A DNA stretch of 64,000 bases. Source: Wolbachia pipientis (GTDB lineage: Bacteria; Pseudomonadota; Alphaproteobacteria; Rickettsiales; Anaplasmataceae). The translations under genes were made by a program, and so were the position numbers. Position 1 is the first letter of the stretch, and every line of letters starts with the position of its first letter. The notes under the pieces were generated by a model. The model was given only the letters and a program-made list of their open reading frames with translations, searched no databases and was not told the DNA's origin. Below are positions 48,391-59,327 of this stretch, in pieces. The stretch is taken from the NCBI RefSeq assembly GCF_030373985.1, contig NZ_JAUCRB010000002.1, positions 185,348 through 249,347 on the forward strand, written 5' to 3'.

Positions 48391-49548
48391 ATGTCAGAGG
48401 TTGTGGGTATAGATGTAGAAATCAAAGGGCAAAGTTCTGTGTGTAAGCAAATGTGTTTTAGTGTGAGTTGTTCAAGTCTTTTAAATACATTATCCAGAGT
48501 AAGCGGAGTAGTTGAAAGGCGCAATGCAATAGATGTTTTGGCGTGTATAAATATCAAAGCACAATATGGCAGCATAAAACTGAAAGCTACTGATCTTGAT
48601 ATTTCTATATTTGCCTCACTTGCTGCGAATGTATCAAAGGAAGGAGAAGTAAAAATCTCAGCACATACTTTGCGTGATATAGTGAAGAAATTGCCAACCG
48701 ACTTGGATGTCACTTTTGAAGTGAACGATCAAGGAAAACTATTGATATCTTGTGGAAATGCAAACTTTTCTTTACCAAATATAGTTTCAAGCAACTTTCC
48801 TGTTCTTGAGGAAGGAGATTATAAATATGATTTCACTCTGCTGAGTACAGTCTTAGTAGACTTGTTAACTAAAACAAAGTTTGCTGTATCACTAGATGAT
48901 ACGAGGTATAATTTAAATGGAATATATCTGCATACAGATGAGCAATTTCTGTGCTGCGTTGCAACCGATGGTCACCGTTTATCGTGTGTAAAAAAGCCTA
49001 AGCCTGGAAGTGTCAATGGCGAATTTGGTGTAATCATTCCACGGAAAACTGTCATGGAGTTATTAAAAGTATTGGATGACTGTAATGAAGTTAATATAAA
49101 ACTTTCAGATAGAAAAATCAAATTTACATGCGGTGAGTATATTCTAATATCAAAATTGATAGATGGGACTTTTCCAGATTACAAAGCTGTTATTCCAATG
49201 TCTCAAGATAAACAAATGATTGTTGAAAGTGGTAAGCTTGCTAGCGTTATAGATCGAGTTTCCGTTGTTGTATCTGATAAAATAAAGTCCATTAGGTTCT
49301 TGTTAAAAGAAAAATTATTAACTCTACATTCAAACTCTCAAGAGTGCAGTGATGCAACTGAATCCATAGAGGTAGATTATAATGAAACTCCTATGGAAAT
49401 AGGATTTAATTCACGCTATTTGCTTGATGTTTTGTCTTGCATAAAAAATAAATGTAAGTTTAGCTTATTAGATGGTAATAATGCTGCAATTATCTTCGAT
49501 GAAGATGATCCAAGTGCATTATATATAGTAATGCCAATGAGGACTTAA
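48391..49548 (+). CDS. dnaN: DNA polymerase III beta subunit (sliding clamp)
   Basis: The processivity ring of Pol III. Three clamp repeats are visible across 385 residues, with LNTLSRVSGVVERRNAIDVL near the N terminus, NGIYLHTDEQFLCCVATDGHRLS in the middle and the final YIVMPMR for partner binding. The ATG at 48391 is preferred to the TTG two codons upstream. It is not next to the candidate origin, as is common in Rickettsiales. Confidence 0.95.
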   Translation: MSEVVGIDVEIKGQSSVCKQMCFSVSCSSLLNTLSRVSGVVERRNAIDVLACINIKAQYGSIKLKATDLDISIFASLAANVSKEGEVKISAHTLRDIVKKLPTDLDVTFEVNDQGKLLISCGNANFSLPNIVSSNFPVLEEGDYKYDFTLLSTVLVDLLTKTKFAVSLDDTRYNLNGIYLHTDEQFLCCVATDGHRLSCVKKPKPGSVNGEFGVIIPRKTVMELLKVLDDCNEVNIKLSDRKIKFTCGEYILISKLIDGTFPDYKAVIPMSQDKQMIVESGKLASVIDRVSVVVSDKIKSIRFLLKEKLLTLHSNSQECSDATESIEVDYNETPMEIGFNSRYLLDVLSCIKNKCKFSLLDGNNAAIIFDEDDPSALYIVMPMRT

Positions 49549-49556
49549 GCTACTCA

Positions 49557-50294
49557 TTAGTAATCTATCTTTACCAAGTATAAACCACAAGGCGGTGCAG
49601 TAACGCCAGCGGCATTTCTTTTACATTGGTTTAGTATATTTAACATTTCTTGTGGATTAGTTCTATTTTTTCCAAATTCGACTAAAGTGCCTACAATGAT
49701 TCTCACTTGGTTATGTAAAAAGGAGATTGCAGATATTTTGATATATATATGGCTCCCATTTTGTATTATATCGATATCATCGATTGTTCTTATAGGATTT
49801 GTAGCTTGACAACCTTTTGAACGGAAACTTGAAAGGTTGTGTTTTCCAAGTAGATACTTAGCAGCTTCACACATGATGTTTACATCAAGTGGGTTGAACA
49901 CTTGCCATACATAACCAGCTTCCAGGGCTACAGGAGCATAGCGATTAGTTATTCTGTATTCGTAATGTCTTTTTTTTGCTGAGAACCGTGAGTGAAAAGC
50001 GTCATCCACAACTTCTGCATTTAGCACAGCTATGGGAATTGATTTTAAGTGGTAATTTATTGCGTTCCTTACTCTATAGAGCTCAAATTCTCTTTCCATG
50101 TCAAAGTGAGCAACTTGTTCTAAGGCATGAACTCCTGCATCAGTTCTGCCACCACAGTGCAAAGTAACTTTCTCACCGCTAAAATTGAATATAGCATTTT
50201 CTATAATCTCCTGGATTGAGTTAGCAGAGTGTTGCTGCTTTTGCCAGCCAGAAAAATTACTACCATTGTACTCTATCGTTATTTTGTATCGCAC
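49557..50294 (-). CDS. truA: tRNA pseudouridine(38-40) synthase
   Basis: Makes pseudouridine in the anticodon stem. YNGSNFSGWQKQ and the catalytic Asp in GGRTDAGVHALEQVAHF are present, with SFLHNQVRIIVGTL at the C-terminal side. 245 residues. It lies about 100 bp downstream of infC on the same strand. Confidence 0.95.
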   Translation of the reverse strand: MRYKITIEYNGSNFSGWQKQQHSANSIQEIIENAIFNFSGEKVTLHCGGRTDAGVHALEQVAHFDMEREFELYRVRNAINYHLKSIPIAVLNAEVVDDAFHSRFSAKKRHYEYRITNRYAPVALEAGYVWQVFNPLDVNIMCEAAKYLLGKHNLSSFRSKGCQATNPIRTIDDIDIIQNGSHIYIKISAISFLHNQVRIIVGTLVEFGKNRTNPQEMLNILNQCKRNAAGVTAPPCGLYLVKIDY

Positions 50295-50395
50295 TGTAAA
50301 GTCTATCTAACTCTCTACCTTAACTAGGATGTAGTCCGTTTGATTTAAGCGAAACTCAGTGAGCAGTTACGAATTTTTGTCGTAAACAAATTTTG

Positions 50396-50905
50396 CTACT
50401 TAGCAACCAGAGCTAAAAAATATTGATTCCCTTCTCTTTTAGGTGCTAATTCTATCTTTGCAATATCTTCAGTATCTCTAATTAGCCGTTCTAGTTTTTT
50501 CAGCCCAACATCAGTGTTTATGAGCTCTCTACCTCTAAATTTCATTGTGACTTTGATTTTATGTCCATGTGTAAGAAAATCCCTTGCGTGACGCAATTTT
50601 GTTTCATAGTCGTGATCGCCAATATTGGGACCCAGCTTAATTTCCTTTATAGTGAACGTTTTTTGTTTCTTTTTTGCTTCACTTGCCTTCTTTTTTGCGT
50701 CATACCTTTGTTTGCTATAGTCCAGTATTTTGCACACCGGAGGGATTGAATCAGGCGCAATTTCTACCAAATCTAAACCGACACCCTGAGCAGATTCCAA
50801 AGCCCTTGCTATTGACACAATTCCGACCATTTTGCCATTCTGATCAACTAAGCGTACCTCCTTGGATGTAATAAATTCATTGATCCTATATTTTTTGGTT
50901 TGCAA
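50396..50905 (-). CDS. infC: Translation initiation factor IF-3
   Basis: Prevents subunit re-joining and checks the start codon. YRINEFITSKEVRLVDQNG, VCKILDYSKQRYD, IKEIKLGPNIGDHDYETK and VTMKFRGRELINTD mark both domains. 169 residues. The start is TTG, with AAGGGAG (50913-50919) overlapping the thrS stop. Rare starts on infC are linked to self-regulation in E. coli, and TTG here would fit. The usual rpmI-rplT pair does not follow; truA is next. Confidence 0.95.
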   Translation of the reverse strand: MQTKKYRINEFITSKEVRLVDQNGKMVGIVSIARALESAQGVGLDLVEIAPDSIPPVCKILDYSKQRYDAKKKASEAKKKQKTFTIKEIKLGPNIGDHDYETKLRHARDFLTHGHKIKVTMKFRGRELINTDVGLKKLERLIRDTEDIAKIELAPKREGNQYFLALVAK

Positions 50906-50917
50906 ATTTTATCTCCC

Positions 50918-52819
50918 TTAACTTAAGTTAATACTTTTTAATATCAATTCAGCAGCTTTTTCATAAGAAAAAGACTCCTGTTTTCCTGACCCTAAATTTC
51001 TCACTGCCACAGCTTTACTTGCAACTTCATTTTTGCCTACAACCCATAATATAGGGATCTTATTTGAACTATGCAAGCGTATCTTGTAACTAATTTTTTC
51101 ATTGGTTAAGTCGGTCTTAACTCTAACGCCTTGTTTTTTTAAAGTATTGCAAATTCCTGTAGCATAATCGTCGGCTTCATTTGTAACGGTTAGAATGGCA
51201 AGTTGCGTTGGAGCGAGCCACAGTGGAAATTTTCCTGCATAATGCTCTATTAAAATTCCAATAAAACGTTCAAAAGTTCCAAGAATTGCCCTATGTAGCA
51301 TAACAGGGTGGTGCTTTTGTCCGTCTGCTCCTATATAAAAAGCTCCCAGACGTTCTGGTAAAATGAAATCAACTTGCAACGTCCCACATTGCCAATTTCT
51401 ACCTATTGCATCTTTCAGAACAAACTCTAACTTTGGACCATAGAATGCGCCTTCACCTGGGCTCTGTTCATAACTTAAACCCGCTTCTTTAACGGCTTCA
51501 AGCAGCGCTTTTTCAGCTCTATCCCAAACTTCATCATCTCCTGCTCTAACATTTGGACGGTCTGAAAATTTCACAGAAATTTCATTGAACCCAAGCTCTG
51601 AATATACTTCTTTTAAAAGGTCACAGAATCTTACAGTTTCGGAATTAACTTGTTCTTCCATGCAAAAAATGTGTGCATCATCTTGCGTGAAACCACGTAC
51701 TCGCATCAGCCCATGCAATGAACCTGAGCTTTCATTCCTATGGCACGTACCAAATTCTGCCATACGTATCGGTAAATCGCGGTAGCTTCTGGTATGAGAA
51801 TTAAAAATCTGCACATGGCAAGGACAGTTCATAGGTTTTATTGCTAGCTTTTTACTCTCAAGTTCATCAACGATAAACATGTTTTCACGAAACTTATCCC
51901 AATGCCCCGATTTTTCCCACAACTCCTTGCTTACTAAAATGGGGGTTCTTACCTCAAAATAACCATTATTTATTAATTTTTTCCTTATATAAGATTCAAG
52001 GACATTATATAAAGTATATCCCTGTTCATGCCAAAAAACTTGGCCCACAGCTTCCTCTTGAATGTGAAACAAATCCATATCCTTGGCGATTTTACGGTGG
52101 TCGCGTTTTTCTGCTTCTTTCAGACATTCAAGATAAGTGTTTAATTCATCCTTATTTCTCCATGCAGTGCCATATATTCGCTGCAACATTAAACCTTTAG
52201 CATCGCCACGCCAATATGCTCCTGCAACTTTCATGAGCTTAAATGCTTTAACTCTGCCAGTTGAAGGGGAGTGCGGACCACGACACAAGTCGACAAAGTC
52301 ACCTTGTCTATAAACAGTTAGATCTTCACTCTCTGGTATGGAAGAGATAATATCAACCTTATATTTTTCACCTATACTGCTAAAAAAGTCAATTGCTTGC
52401 TTACGAGTCCAAACTTCTCGAACAAATCTGTGGTTACTTTTTATAATTTCTTTCATTTTCCTTTCTATCGAAGCGAGGTCGTCTGTGGTAAAGGCACGAT
52501 CTGTAGCAAAATCATAGTAGAAGCCGTTCTGAATTGTTGGACCGATAGTAATCTGAGTATTAGGAAAGAGTTCTTTCACTGCTTGAGCCATTATATGAGC
52601 AGCATCATGCCTTATTATATCCAAACCCACTTCGTCACTGAGCTGTATCACCTCTACTTCTGTGTCAGATTCAATTTCACGTGAGAGGTCATATAACTCA
52701 CCACTTATCTTTAGAGCAACTGCTTCTTTTAAAATGTCTGATTTTAATATATCAAAACCAGTAACTCTGCTGCTGTATTCTTCCACTTTTTGTTCGGCTG
52801 GAAAAGTAATCTTAATCAT
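50918..52819 (-). CDS. thrS: Threonyl-tRNA synthetase
   Basis: Charges tRNA-Thr. Domain order is TGS ([14 protein letters not shown]), the editing domain with the HxxxH in [13 protein letters not shown], the class II core with [22 protein letters not shown] and the motif 3 region [20 protein letters not shown], and the anticodon-binding domain ([14 protein letters not shown]). 633 residues, complete. infC follows, as in many bacteria. Confidence 0.96.
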   Translation of the reverse strand: MIKITFPAEQKVEEYSSRVTGFDILKSDILKEAVALKISGELYDLSREIESDTEVEVIQLSDEVGLDIIRHDAAHIMAQAVKELFPNTQITIGPTIQNGFYYDFATDRAFTTDDLASIERKMKEIIKSNHRFVREVWTRKQAIDFFSSIGEKYKVDIISSIPESEDLTVYRQGDFVDLCRGPHSPSTGRVKAFKLMKVAGAYWRGDAKGLMLQRIYGTAWRNKDELNTYLECLKEAEKRDHRKIAKDMDLFHIQEEAVGQVFWHEQGYTLYNVLESYIRKKLINNGYFEVRTPILVSKELWEKSGHWDKFRENMFIVDELESKKLAIKPMNCPCHVQIFNSHTRSYRDLPIRMAEFGTCHRNESSGSLHGLMRVRGFTQDDAHIFCMEEQVNSETVRFCDLLKEVYSELGFNEISVKFSDRPNVRAGDDEVWDRAEKALLEAVKEAGLSYEQSPGEGAFYGPKLEFVLKDAIGRNWQCGTLQVDFILPERLGAFYIGADGQKHHPVMLHRAILGTFERFIGILIEHYAGKFPLWLAPTQLAILTVTNEADDYATGICNTLKKQGVRVKTDLTNEKISYKIRLHSSNKIPILWVVGKNEVASKAVAVRNLGSGKQESFSYEKAAELILKSINLS

Positions 52820-52870
52820 AAATAGACCTATATGAACATTTAGCTTGAAAGTAGCTTGCTTTTTCCAATG

Positions 52871-52904
52871 GTGTCATCCAAGCATCACGCTACTTGGATG
52901 ACAC
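52871..52904. repeat. Perfect 12-bp palindrome between nuoI and thrS
   Basis: GTGTCATCCAAG and CTTGGATGACAC are exact inverted arms around a 10-nt spacer. It sits about 50 bp after the nuoI stop and about 50 bp before thrS. It would form a strong RNA hairpin in either direction, but lacks a T run. Confidence 0.7.
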
Positions 52905-52951
52905 AAAAAGACACTCGAATAACAAAGGCTTAATATTGTAAATTTTTAACA

Positions 52952-53434
52952 TTAGTAATACGGTCTGTTCTTTTTCAACCTAAGTGCAATTGCTTCTTCC
53001 CAAATTTCACCATTACGCAATAACTTGTCTTTATTGTACATTAGCTCTTCTCTTGTTTCTGTTGCAAACTCAAAATTAGGGCCCTCAACAATTGCGTCAA
53101 CTGGACATGCTTCCTGGCAAAGCCCACAATATATGCACTTTGTCATGTCAATATCATAACGTGTAGTACGACGACTTCCATCTTCTCTTTCCTCTGCTTC
53201 AATAACTATTGCTTGGGCAGGGCAAATAACTTCACATAATTTACAAGCTATACAGCGTTCTTCGCCGTTTTGGTACCTGCGCAGCGCATGCTCACCACGA
53301 AACCTTGGACTTAGAGGGCCCTTTTCCATAGGATACCTCAACGTGACCTTCGGCTTGAACATGTATTTCAATGTAATAGTAAACCCTTTAATCAACTCTA
53401 CGAAGAACCAATACCAAGCTAATTTTTTGAGCAT
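52952..53434 (-). CDS. nuoI: NADH-quinone oxidoreductase subunit I
   Basis: A complex I electron-transfer subunit of the peripheral arm. Two 4Fe-4S motifs [12 protein letters not shown] and [12 protein letters not shown] are complete, each followed by its Pro. The N-terminal amphipathic stretch ([17 protein letters not shown]) fits its membrane association. 160 residues. No other nuo gene is adjacent. Confidence 0.96.
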   Translation of the reverse strand: MLKKLAWYWFFVELIKGFTITLKYMFKPKVTLRYPMEKGPLSPRFRGEHALRRYQNGEERCIACKLCEVICPAQAIVIEAEEREDGSRRTTRYDIDMTKCIYCGLCQEACPVDAIVEGPNFEFATETREELMYNKDKLLRNGEIWEEAIALRLKKNRPYY

Positions 53435-53523
53435 AAAGTATTTAAAGCTTATGTTGGTAATTATAAATCATATTACCAATTTTCAAAAGGCTTTTTTTCT
53501 TGTATTCAGTTCTCAACTTTGCA

Positions 53524-54315
53524 CTATATTCGGTCGGGTACCTTCATCCCTACCACATTATACCCTGAATCAACGTGTAAAACTTCTCCCGTAGTTCCGC
53601 TACTTAAGTCACTTAATAAATACAGCGCTGCTTTTCCAACATCCTCTATTGTGGTATTGCGTCTAAGTGGAGAATTATTTCTGTTCCATTCTGATATGAA
53701 GTGAAAATTGCTTATCCCAGAAGACGCTAAAGTTCTGACTGGACCTGCAGAAATTGCATTTACTCTAATATTTTGTGGCCCTAAGTCACATGCTAGATAC
53801 TTTACACTTGCTTCAAGTGCTGCTTTACATAAGCCCATGACATTGTAGTTTGGCATAACCTTTTCAGCACCATAATAAGATAAAGTAAGCAAACTACCGC
53901 CATTTGGCATCATTTTTTCAGCTCTTTGTGCTAAAGCAGTAAAAGAATAGCAAGATATGTTCATCGCATTTTGGAAATTATTCAGCGAAGTATTGACATA
54001 CTTACCGCTCAATTCTCTCTTATCAGAGAATGCGACCGCATGTACTAAAAAGCCGAGAGTGCCCCATTTTTTCTCTATTACTTTAAAAACGTCATCTATA
54101 GTTTTTTCATTTGCAACATCACAGTTTAGTACTAACTCCACATTTAATTCAGTTGCTATAGGTAATAACCTCTCTTTTACCATTTCATTTTGGTAGGTGA
54201 CTGAGAGTTCCGCTCCGTGCTCTGAAAGAGCCTTTGCTATGCCATACGCTATCGATCTCTTGTTTGTTATTCCAGTTATTAACCCCTTTTTACCTTGTAA
54301 TAAATTCGTTGCCAT
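53524..54315 (-). CDS. fabI: Enoyl-ACP reductase (NADH)
   Basis: Last reduction step of fatty acid elongation. GLITGITNKRSIAYGIAKAL is the SDR cofactor loop of FabI, and the catalytic Tyr and Lys lie in YNVMGLCKAALEASVKYLA. SAGPVRTLASSGI is the substrate loop. 263 residues, complete. Confidence 0.95.
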   Translation of the reverse strand: MATNLLQGKKGLITGITNKRSIAYGIAKALSEHGAELSVTYQNEMVKERLLPIATELNVELVLNCDVANEKTIDDVFKVIEKKWGTLGFLVHAVAFSDKRELSGKYVNTSLNNFQNAMNISCYSFTALAQRAEKMMPNGGSLLTLSYYGAEKVMPNYNVMGLCKAALEASVKYLACDLGPQNIRVNAISAGPVRTLASSGISNFHFISEWNRNNSPLRRNTTIEDVGKAALYLLSDLSSGTTGEVLHVDSGYNVVGMKVPDRI

Positions 54316-54575
54316 ATGATACCCTCTGTTTTTTACAATTTGGAGTATTGATTAAATAAAGTCAAGATATTAACTATATTTAAAAACATTTTTTGAGGTT
54401 AAAAGTAGTTATTAGGTATATCAACCTTACAGCTAGATATAAGTTTGGAGTAAAATAAAAAAGCCAAAAATCTTTCAAGGCTCTTGTTTTTCTCCTTAAA
54501 GCTATACAAAAATAACAAACTCCTTTATTTAGAGCTGAAGTTTTGCTATTCTCACATTTTAATAATTTAAAATTA

Positions 54576-56210
54576 ATGAATATAAACAAAAATGAGTTTT
54601 TATTTCTTCCACTTGGAGGAGTCGGCAGAATTGGGATGAATGTTAGCTTATATCATTACCAAGGCAAGTGGATTATGATTGATCTTGGTATTGGTTTTGC
54701 AGATGAAACTATGCCAGGTATTGAGCTGTTAATTGCTGACTTAAGCTTTATTGCTCAAAGAAAAAAAGATTTGCTTGGAATAATAATTACACATGCTCAT
54801 GAAGACCATTGTGGTGCAGTGCCTTACTTGTGGGAAAAGCTGCAATGTCCTATATATACAACAAAGTTTACGGTTAATTTTCTCAAGGAAAAGCTAAAAG
54901 AGTTTCGATTGAAAGATATGGTGCCTGTAAAAGAGGTAGATATAAACGGCAGCATAAACTTAGGTCCTTTCAACATTGAGTTTATAAACATAACTCACTC
55001 AATTCCTGAAGCACATTCAATATTAGTTAGCACTGGCGTAGGCAGCGCACTCCATACTGGCGATTGGAAGTTTGACCCAAAACCTGTTATTGGTTCAACT
55101 TCTAACGTGAGTCGTTTAAAGGAAATTGGCGGTAAGGGTGATCTACTTGCAGCAATTTGTGATTCAACAAACATATTAAGCAAACATAACCCTGAGTCAG
55201 AGGGTGAAATTTATAACAATATTTATAACATAATAAGGCGTTCTAAAAAACTAGTTGCTGTGTCACTGTTTGCTTCAAATGTGGCGCGGATTGAAACGAT
55301 AAGCCAAGCCGCGAAGGCGCTGAATAGAAAAGTAGTTCTACTTGGAAGGTCTTTGTGGAAAATAGTAAAAGTTGCGCAAGATAGTGGGTATTTAACTAAT
55401 TCTGCTCAGTTTCTTGAAGCAAAAGATGTGGCAAATTTACCAAGGGAAAAAATATTATTGATCTGCACTGGTTGCCAAGGTGAACCAATGGCAGCAACTT
55501 CAAAGCTTGCTAATAGGAGTCATCATGCATTTAAAATGCAACAAGGCGATACAATGATTTTTTCTTCAAAAATCATTCCTGGTAATGAAACTCGTGTACA
55601 CAATATATACAATGCCTTCATTGAGATGGGAGTAGAGGTTGTTACTGAAAAAACAGAGCATATTCATGCTTCTGGGCATCCAGTAAGAGCAGAGCTAAGA
55701 GAGATGTATTCTTTGATAAAGCCTAAAATGTCTATTCCAGTTCATGGTGAGTATATTCATACGCACGCACATGTAAAGTTTGCTAAAGAGTGTGGTGTGG
55801 AAAAAGCAATAATGGTTGCACCAGGTGATATCGTTAATTTGGAGAGCGGAGAAAAAATTGATTCAATTGATGTTGATTACTTTGGTGTTGATGGTATATT
55901 GCTACGTTATCCGGAGAGTAGTGTAATAAAAATGCGCAGGAAGATGAGGGATGCTGGAGCTATTGTAGTGACAGCGGTTGTGAACAAGAAAAATAAATTG
56001 CTTGCTAAACCAAAAGTGTTTGCACCTGGTGTTTTTGAAACGATAGAAGATGCAGCTATCATACAGAGGATCATAAAAACAGTTGAGTCAGCGTTTGGTT
56101 TGCAATCAATGAAAAAAATAAGAAATAAGATTGAGAGCTCAATATTTAGTATCTTAAGGGAATATTTACTAAAAAGACCTATAATCGAGGTCCAAATAGA
56201 ACAGGTATGA
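54576..56210 (+). CDS. rnj: Ribonuclease J
   Basis: A metallo-beta-lactamase nuclease with endo- and 5'-exo-activity in RNA decay. The metal site THAHEDHCGA, HTGDWKFDP, the beta-CASP motifs HASGHPVRAEL and IPVHGEYIHTHAH are present. The ATG at 54576 is preferred; the frame is open to a start 11 codons upstream. About 544 residues. tolB begins 5 bp after it. Confidence 0.93.
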   Translation: MNINKNEFLFLPLGGVGRIGMNVSLYHYQGKWIMIDLGIGFADETMPGIELLIADLSFIAQRKKDLLGIIITHAHEDHCGAVPYLWEKLQCPIYTTKFTVNFLKEKLKEFRLKDMVPVKEVDINGSINLGPFNIEFINITHSIPEAHSILVSTGVGSALHTGDWKFDPKPVIGSTSNVSRLKEIGGKGDLLAAICDSTNILSKHNPESEGEIYNNIYNIIRRSKKLVAVSLFASNVARIETISQAAKALNRKVVLLGRSLWKIVKVAQDSGYLTNSAQFLEAKDVANLPREKILLICTGCQGEPMAATSKLANRSHHAFKMQQGDTMIFSSKIIPGNETRVHNIYNAFIEMGVEVVTEKTEHIHASGHPVRAELREMYSLIKPKMSIPVHGEYIHTHAHVKFAKECGVEKAIMVAPGDIVNLESGEKIDSIDVDYFGVDGILLRYPESSVIKMRRKMRDAGAIVVTAVVNKKNKLLAKPKVFAPGVFETIEDAAIIQRIIKTVESAFGLQSMKKIRNKIESSIFSILREYLLKRPIIEVQIEQV

Positions 56211-56215
56211 AATGA

Positions 56216-57487
56216 ATGAAGTTATTCCTTCAGCTAATATTACTTCTTTCGTTATTTATTCCTTATTTTACTAAAGCTGCTTTATATGTTGACGTAAGGA
56301 AAAACAGTGTTGGTAACATCAGCCTTGTTGTTTCCAAATGTATATGTAAAACAGAGCTAGAAAGTGAATTAAGCGAAAGTGTTACAAAAATAATTGAGAC
56401 AAATTTATCTGATAGCGGCTTATTTAGTGTAAAACGCGGCACAGAAACTGAAATCACGTCGTCTAAACCTTGGAAAGGCGATACATTAGTCAAAGTAAGT
56501 TTAAGCGAAGTATCAAATAAAGCCTTAAAACTATCGTTTCATTTGTTTGATACTCTCACAGAAAGAGAGTTATTTGCCCAGTCAGTTGTTTTTCTAGCAA
56601 AAGACTGGAGAAAAATTGCCCATCTTATTTCAGATTCAATATATGGTAGATTAATTGGTGAGAAGGGGCATTTTAGCACGAAGATAGCGTACATCGCCGA
56701 AGAAAAAGATGGTAATTACAAATCCATGCGCAAGATTGCTGTTATGAATCAAGATGGAAGTGATATAAAGTATTTAACAAACGGCGATAAATTTGTGTCA
56801 ACACCAAGATTTTCACCGAATGGAGAAAGCATTGTTTATATCTCGTATCTGGATGGTAGAAGCTACATAATATTGAAGAATTTGAAAGATAATACTGAAT
56901 CAATAGTTAGTGCGTTTGAGGAGGTTATCTCTGCTCCGAGATTTTCTCCTGATGGCAAATCTCTTTTGATCTCTCACTCATCTAATGGTGAAACGAATAT
57001 ATTGTCTTTAGATTTAGATAGTAAACGTACAAAAAAAATTACTAGAAGTTCGGCAATAAACACTTCTCCCTCCTTTTCTCCAGATCAGAAATATATGGTC
57101 TTTAGTTCTGATGTAAGTGGAAGTCAGCAACTATACATAATTGACTTTACTAAAAAAAATGGAAAACCCAAAAGGATTAGTTTTGGAAGTGGGAAATATG
57201 CTACACCTGTTTGGTCACCAAAGGGGGATCTTATAGCTTTTACAAAGATCCAGTCAGGAAAATTCTACATAGGAGTTATGAAACCAAATGGCAAAGAAGA
57301 ACGTCTACTTTCAGAGGGACATAAAATTGAATCTCCAGCGTGGTTACCAAATGGCAGGGGAATCATTTTTACAAAAACAGAATCACCAAGCAACTCTAAA
57401 CTATGTTTAGTGGATCTAGTAAAGAACAGTCACAAAATAATTTCCACCCCCACAAATGCCTATTTACCAGATTGGTCTTATTTTTGA
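56216..57487 (+). CDS. tolB: Tol-Pal system protein TolB
   Basis: A periplasmic beta-propeller that links Pal and the Tol complex in outer-membrane stability. A signal peptide (FLQLILLLSLFIPYF) is followed by the N-terminal domain and repeated propeller blades such as STPRFSPNGESIVYIS, SAPRFSPDGKSLLIS and TSPSFSPDQKYMVFSS. 423 residues, complete. Confidence 0.93.
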   Translation: MKLFLQLILLLSLFIPYFTKAALYVDVRKNSVGNISLVVSKCICKTELESELSESVTKIIETNLSDSGLFSVKRGTETEITSSKPWKGDTLVKVSLSEVSNKALKLSFHLFDTLTERELFAQSVVFLAKDWRKIAHLISDSIYGRLIGEKGHFSTKIAYIAEEKDGNYKSMRKIAVMNQDGSDIKYLTNGDKFVSTPRFSPNGESIVYISYLDGRSYIILKNLKDNTESIVSAFEEVISAPRFSPDGKSLLISHSSNGETNILSLDLDSKRTKKITRSSAINTSPSFSPDQKYMVFSSDVSGSQQLYIIDFTKKNGKPKRISFGSGKYATPVWSPKGDLIAFTKIQSGKFYIGVMKPNGKEERLLSEGHKIESPAWLPNGRGIIFTKTESPSNSKLCLVDLVKNSHKIISTPTNAYLPDWSYF

Positions 57488-57492
57488 ATTAC

Positions 57493-58776
57493 CTAAGCTA
57501 CACACTGCTGATTACCACCGCACCGATTAGCCGCTGCATCGACAAGATACCCCGCTGCACCACCTAATATAGTACCAGTAATTCCTGATAATACAATAGT
57601 TGCAACTACTCCAACAACAGCAATTTCAGGTATAATTTCCATTGCAGCAAGAATTGCCCTATAGCGCCAAACAATAACGCTAGAACTATAATTGGTTATC
57701 TTCTTTCTGAAGATTGTTTTTGTGGAGAGCTATATTTTGTATATAGGTGGCCAAGAGCTTTTTTTGGATATGAATTATTGTTAATTGCGTTTTCTTTGTG
57801 TTCATTATATAGCTTTATAAGCTCACCTTTCTTTTTTGGGTCGGTATGTTGAACAAAACGGTCAGGATCAGTACCTGAATTCAATAATAATTTTACAATT
57901 TCAATACAGTAATCAGTCTACGTGCTATCATCCGTGGCAATATGATGTAGCATCATACCTTTTGTTGCATCAGATAAATGCGGTAAGAGAGCTTCTACCG
58001 CACTCTTAATTATATTCTACGATTGCAATAGGGTTTAACTTTTCGGCTTTAGCGCCATGCTCAGGAAGTGCATTAGCAATGTCAATTTTATTTTCTTTTA
58101 AGCATAATACAGTGGTGGATGGGTATTATATACATTAGGATCTGCTTTGTGCTTTAAAAGCACATTTACAACATCAAGGCTCCCTAGTTGACGCGCAACA
58201 CATAAAGGCGTACCTATAAAGTTCACTCATAATATTCACATCTATGTCTGGTGTAGAATTGTTAGCACTATTATTTTGATAAAACTTCTTCTAGAAGTTC
58301 TATCCAACCGGATTTAGGTCATTACAAGCATTTTTTGCAATATAGTGCAATATTGACTTACTAGTAAGTATATTGCAAAATTTGATTTGTGTGTTGATGT
58401 CTCGAACTTGTTCTAACAGAGTTTTTGTTTTAGTTAAATCTTGTCTGTAAGGGCTTAAAATAAATGGTACTCTTCCTTTTTTAAATGCAAGCCGTAGTAT
58501 TTTTTGCAACTTTCGTACAACCAATTAGCCCAATCATCATTAGGTTGTTGACGTATGAATTCCTCCTTGATCTCGTCTATTAATATTCCATATGCTACCA
58601 TTATTTCCTTGGATTTTTCCATTTCTTTATCTTTCTTTTCTTGGCTTTCATCTGACCATTTGTCAGGATGTCATTTTAAGTATAAGCTTGTGATATGCCT
58701 TTTTGATCTCTTTTTCATCCGCATTCTTTGATAATCCTAGCACTTTAAGTGCCTCTTTGCGTGTTTTTGGAATCAT
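57493..58776 (-). pseudogene. Decayed J-domain + ankyrin-repeat gene
   Basis: It starts at ATG 58776 with MIPKTRKEALKVLGLSKNAD and EKEIKKAYHKLILK, a J-domain. The HPDKWSDES motif (58662-58670 for HPD) follows one frame off. Then come a helical linker (to about 58300), ankyrin pieces such as GTPLCVARQLGSLDVVNVLL and KHKADPNVYNTHPPL, and a C-terminal part DPDRFVQHTDPKKKGEL. A hydrophobic glycine-rich tail VLSGITGTILGGAAGYLV precedes the stop. At least five frameshifts or stops are present. A J-domain joined to ankyrin repeats would suit a host-directed effector. Confidence 0.7.
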
Positions 58777-58944
58777 ACCTACTCCCTATCATTTTGACAT
58801 GTCCACTCAAGAAGCCAAAATAAAAAATTAGAGCCTAGGGACAAATTTGCCAAGTACTGGAATGGCGTTTTTTTATGTTTTAATAACCACTACTTTTAAA
58901 TTGCAAATAAAGGCATTGAGGAATTCACTAAACAAAAAAAAGAC

Positions 58945-59195
58945 AAAGAAACCCCGAGTAGTGAGTTTTGACCATATAATACTTTAGATTGGTATTGTAA
59001 TAATGTGCTGACGCTTAGTTTAAGCGCGATTTGGCTGGACATGGAAAAATTTAAAAGACAAGCAGCCTTAATAATTTGATGTAATCTGCCAAAAAATACC
59101 CTGAGTTTTGCTGTTGAACCTGCAGGTCAAAAATAAGTGTTCAAAAACACCCTTAATGCTAAGTTAATGAGGCTGGCAAAGCTTGTCAAGTATTT
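58945..59195 (+). repeat. Dispersed ~300-bp repeat, copy C
   Basis: Same orientation as copy A at 3350. Long exact stretches include GAGTAGTGAGTTTTGACC and GCTGACGCTTAGTTTAAG. It fills most of the 550-bp gap between the J-domain/ankyrin gene and gltX. No gene is seen in it. Confidence 0.65.
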
Positions 59196-59327
59196 TTAGT
59201 TCTGTTTTCCTATTTTCAAATCATAATGTTCATGCAATTGCGTAATCTAAGTTGCTTTGGCTACAAACGGACCTTGTTTTAGCCACGTATTTATATAGAA
59301 TTAAAATAAATCAGAGCCACAAATTAG

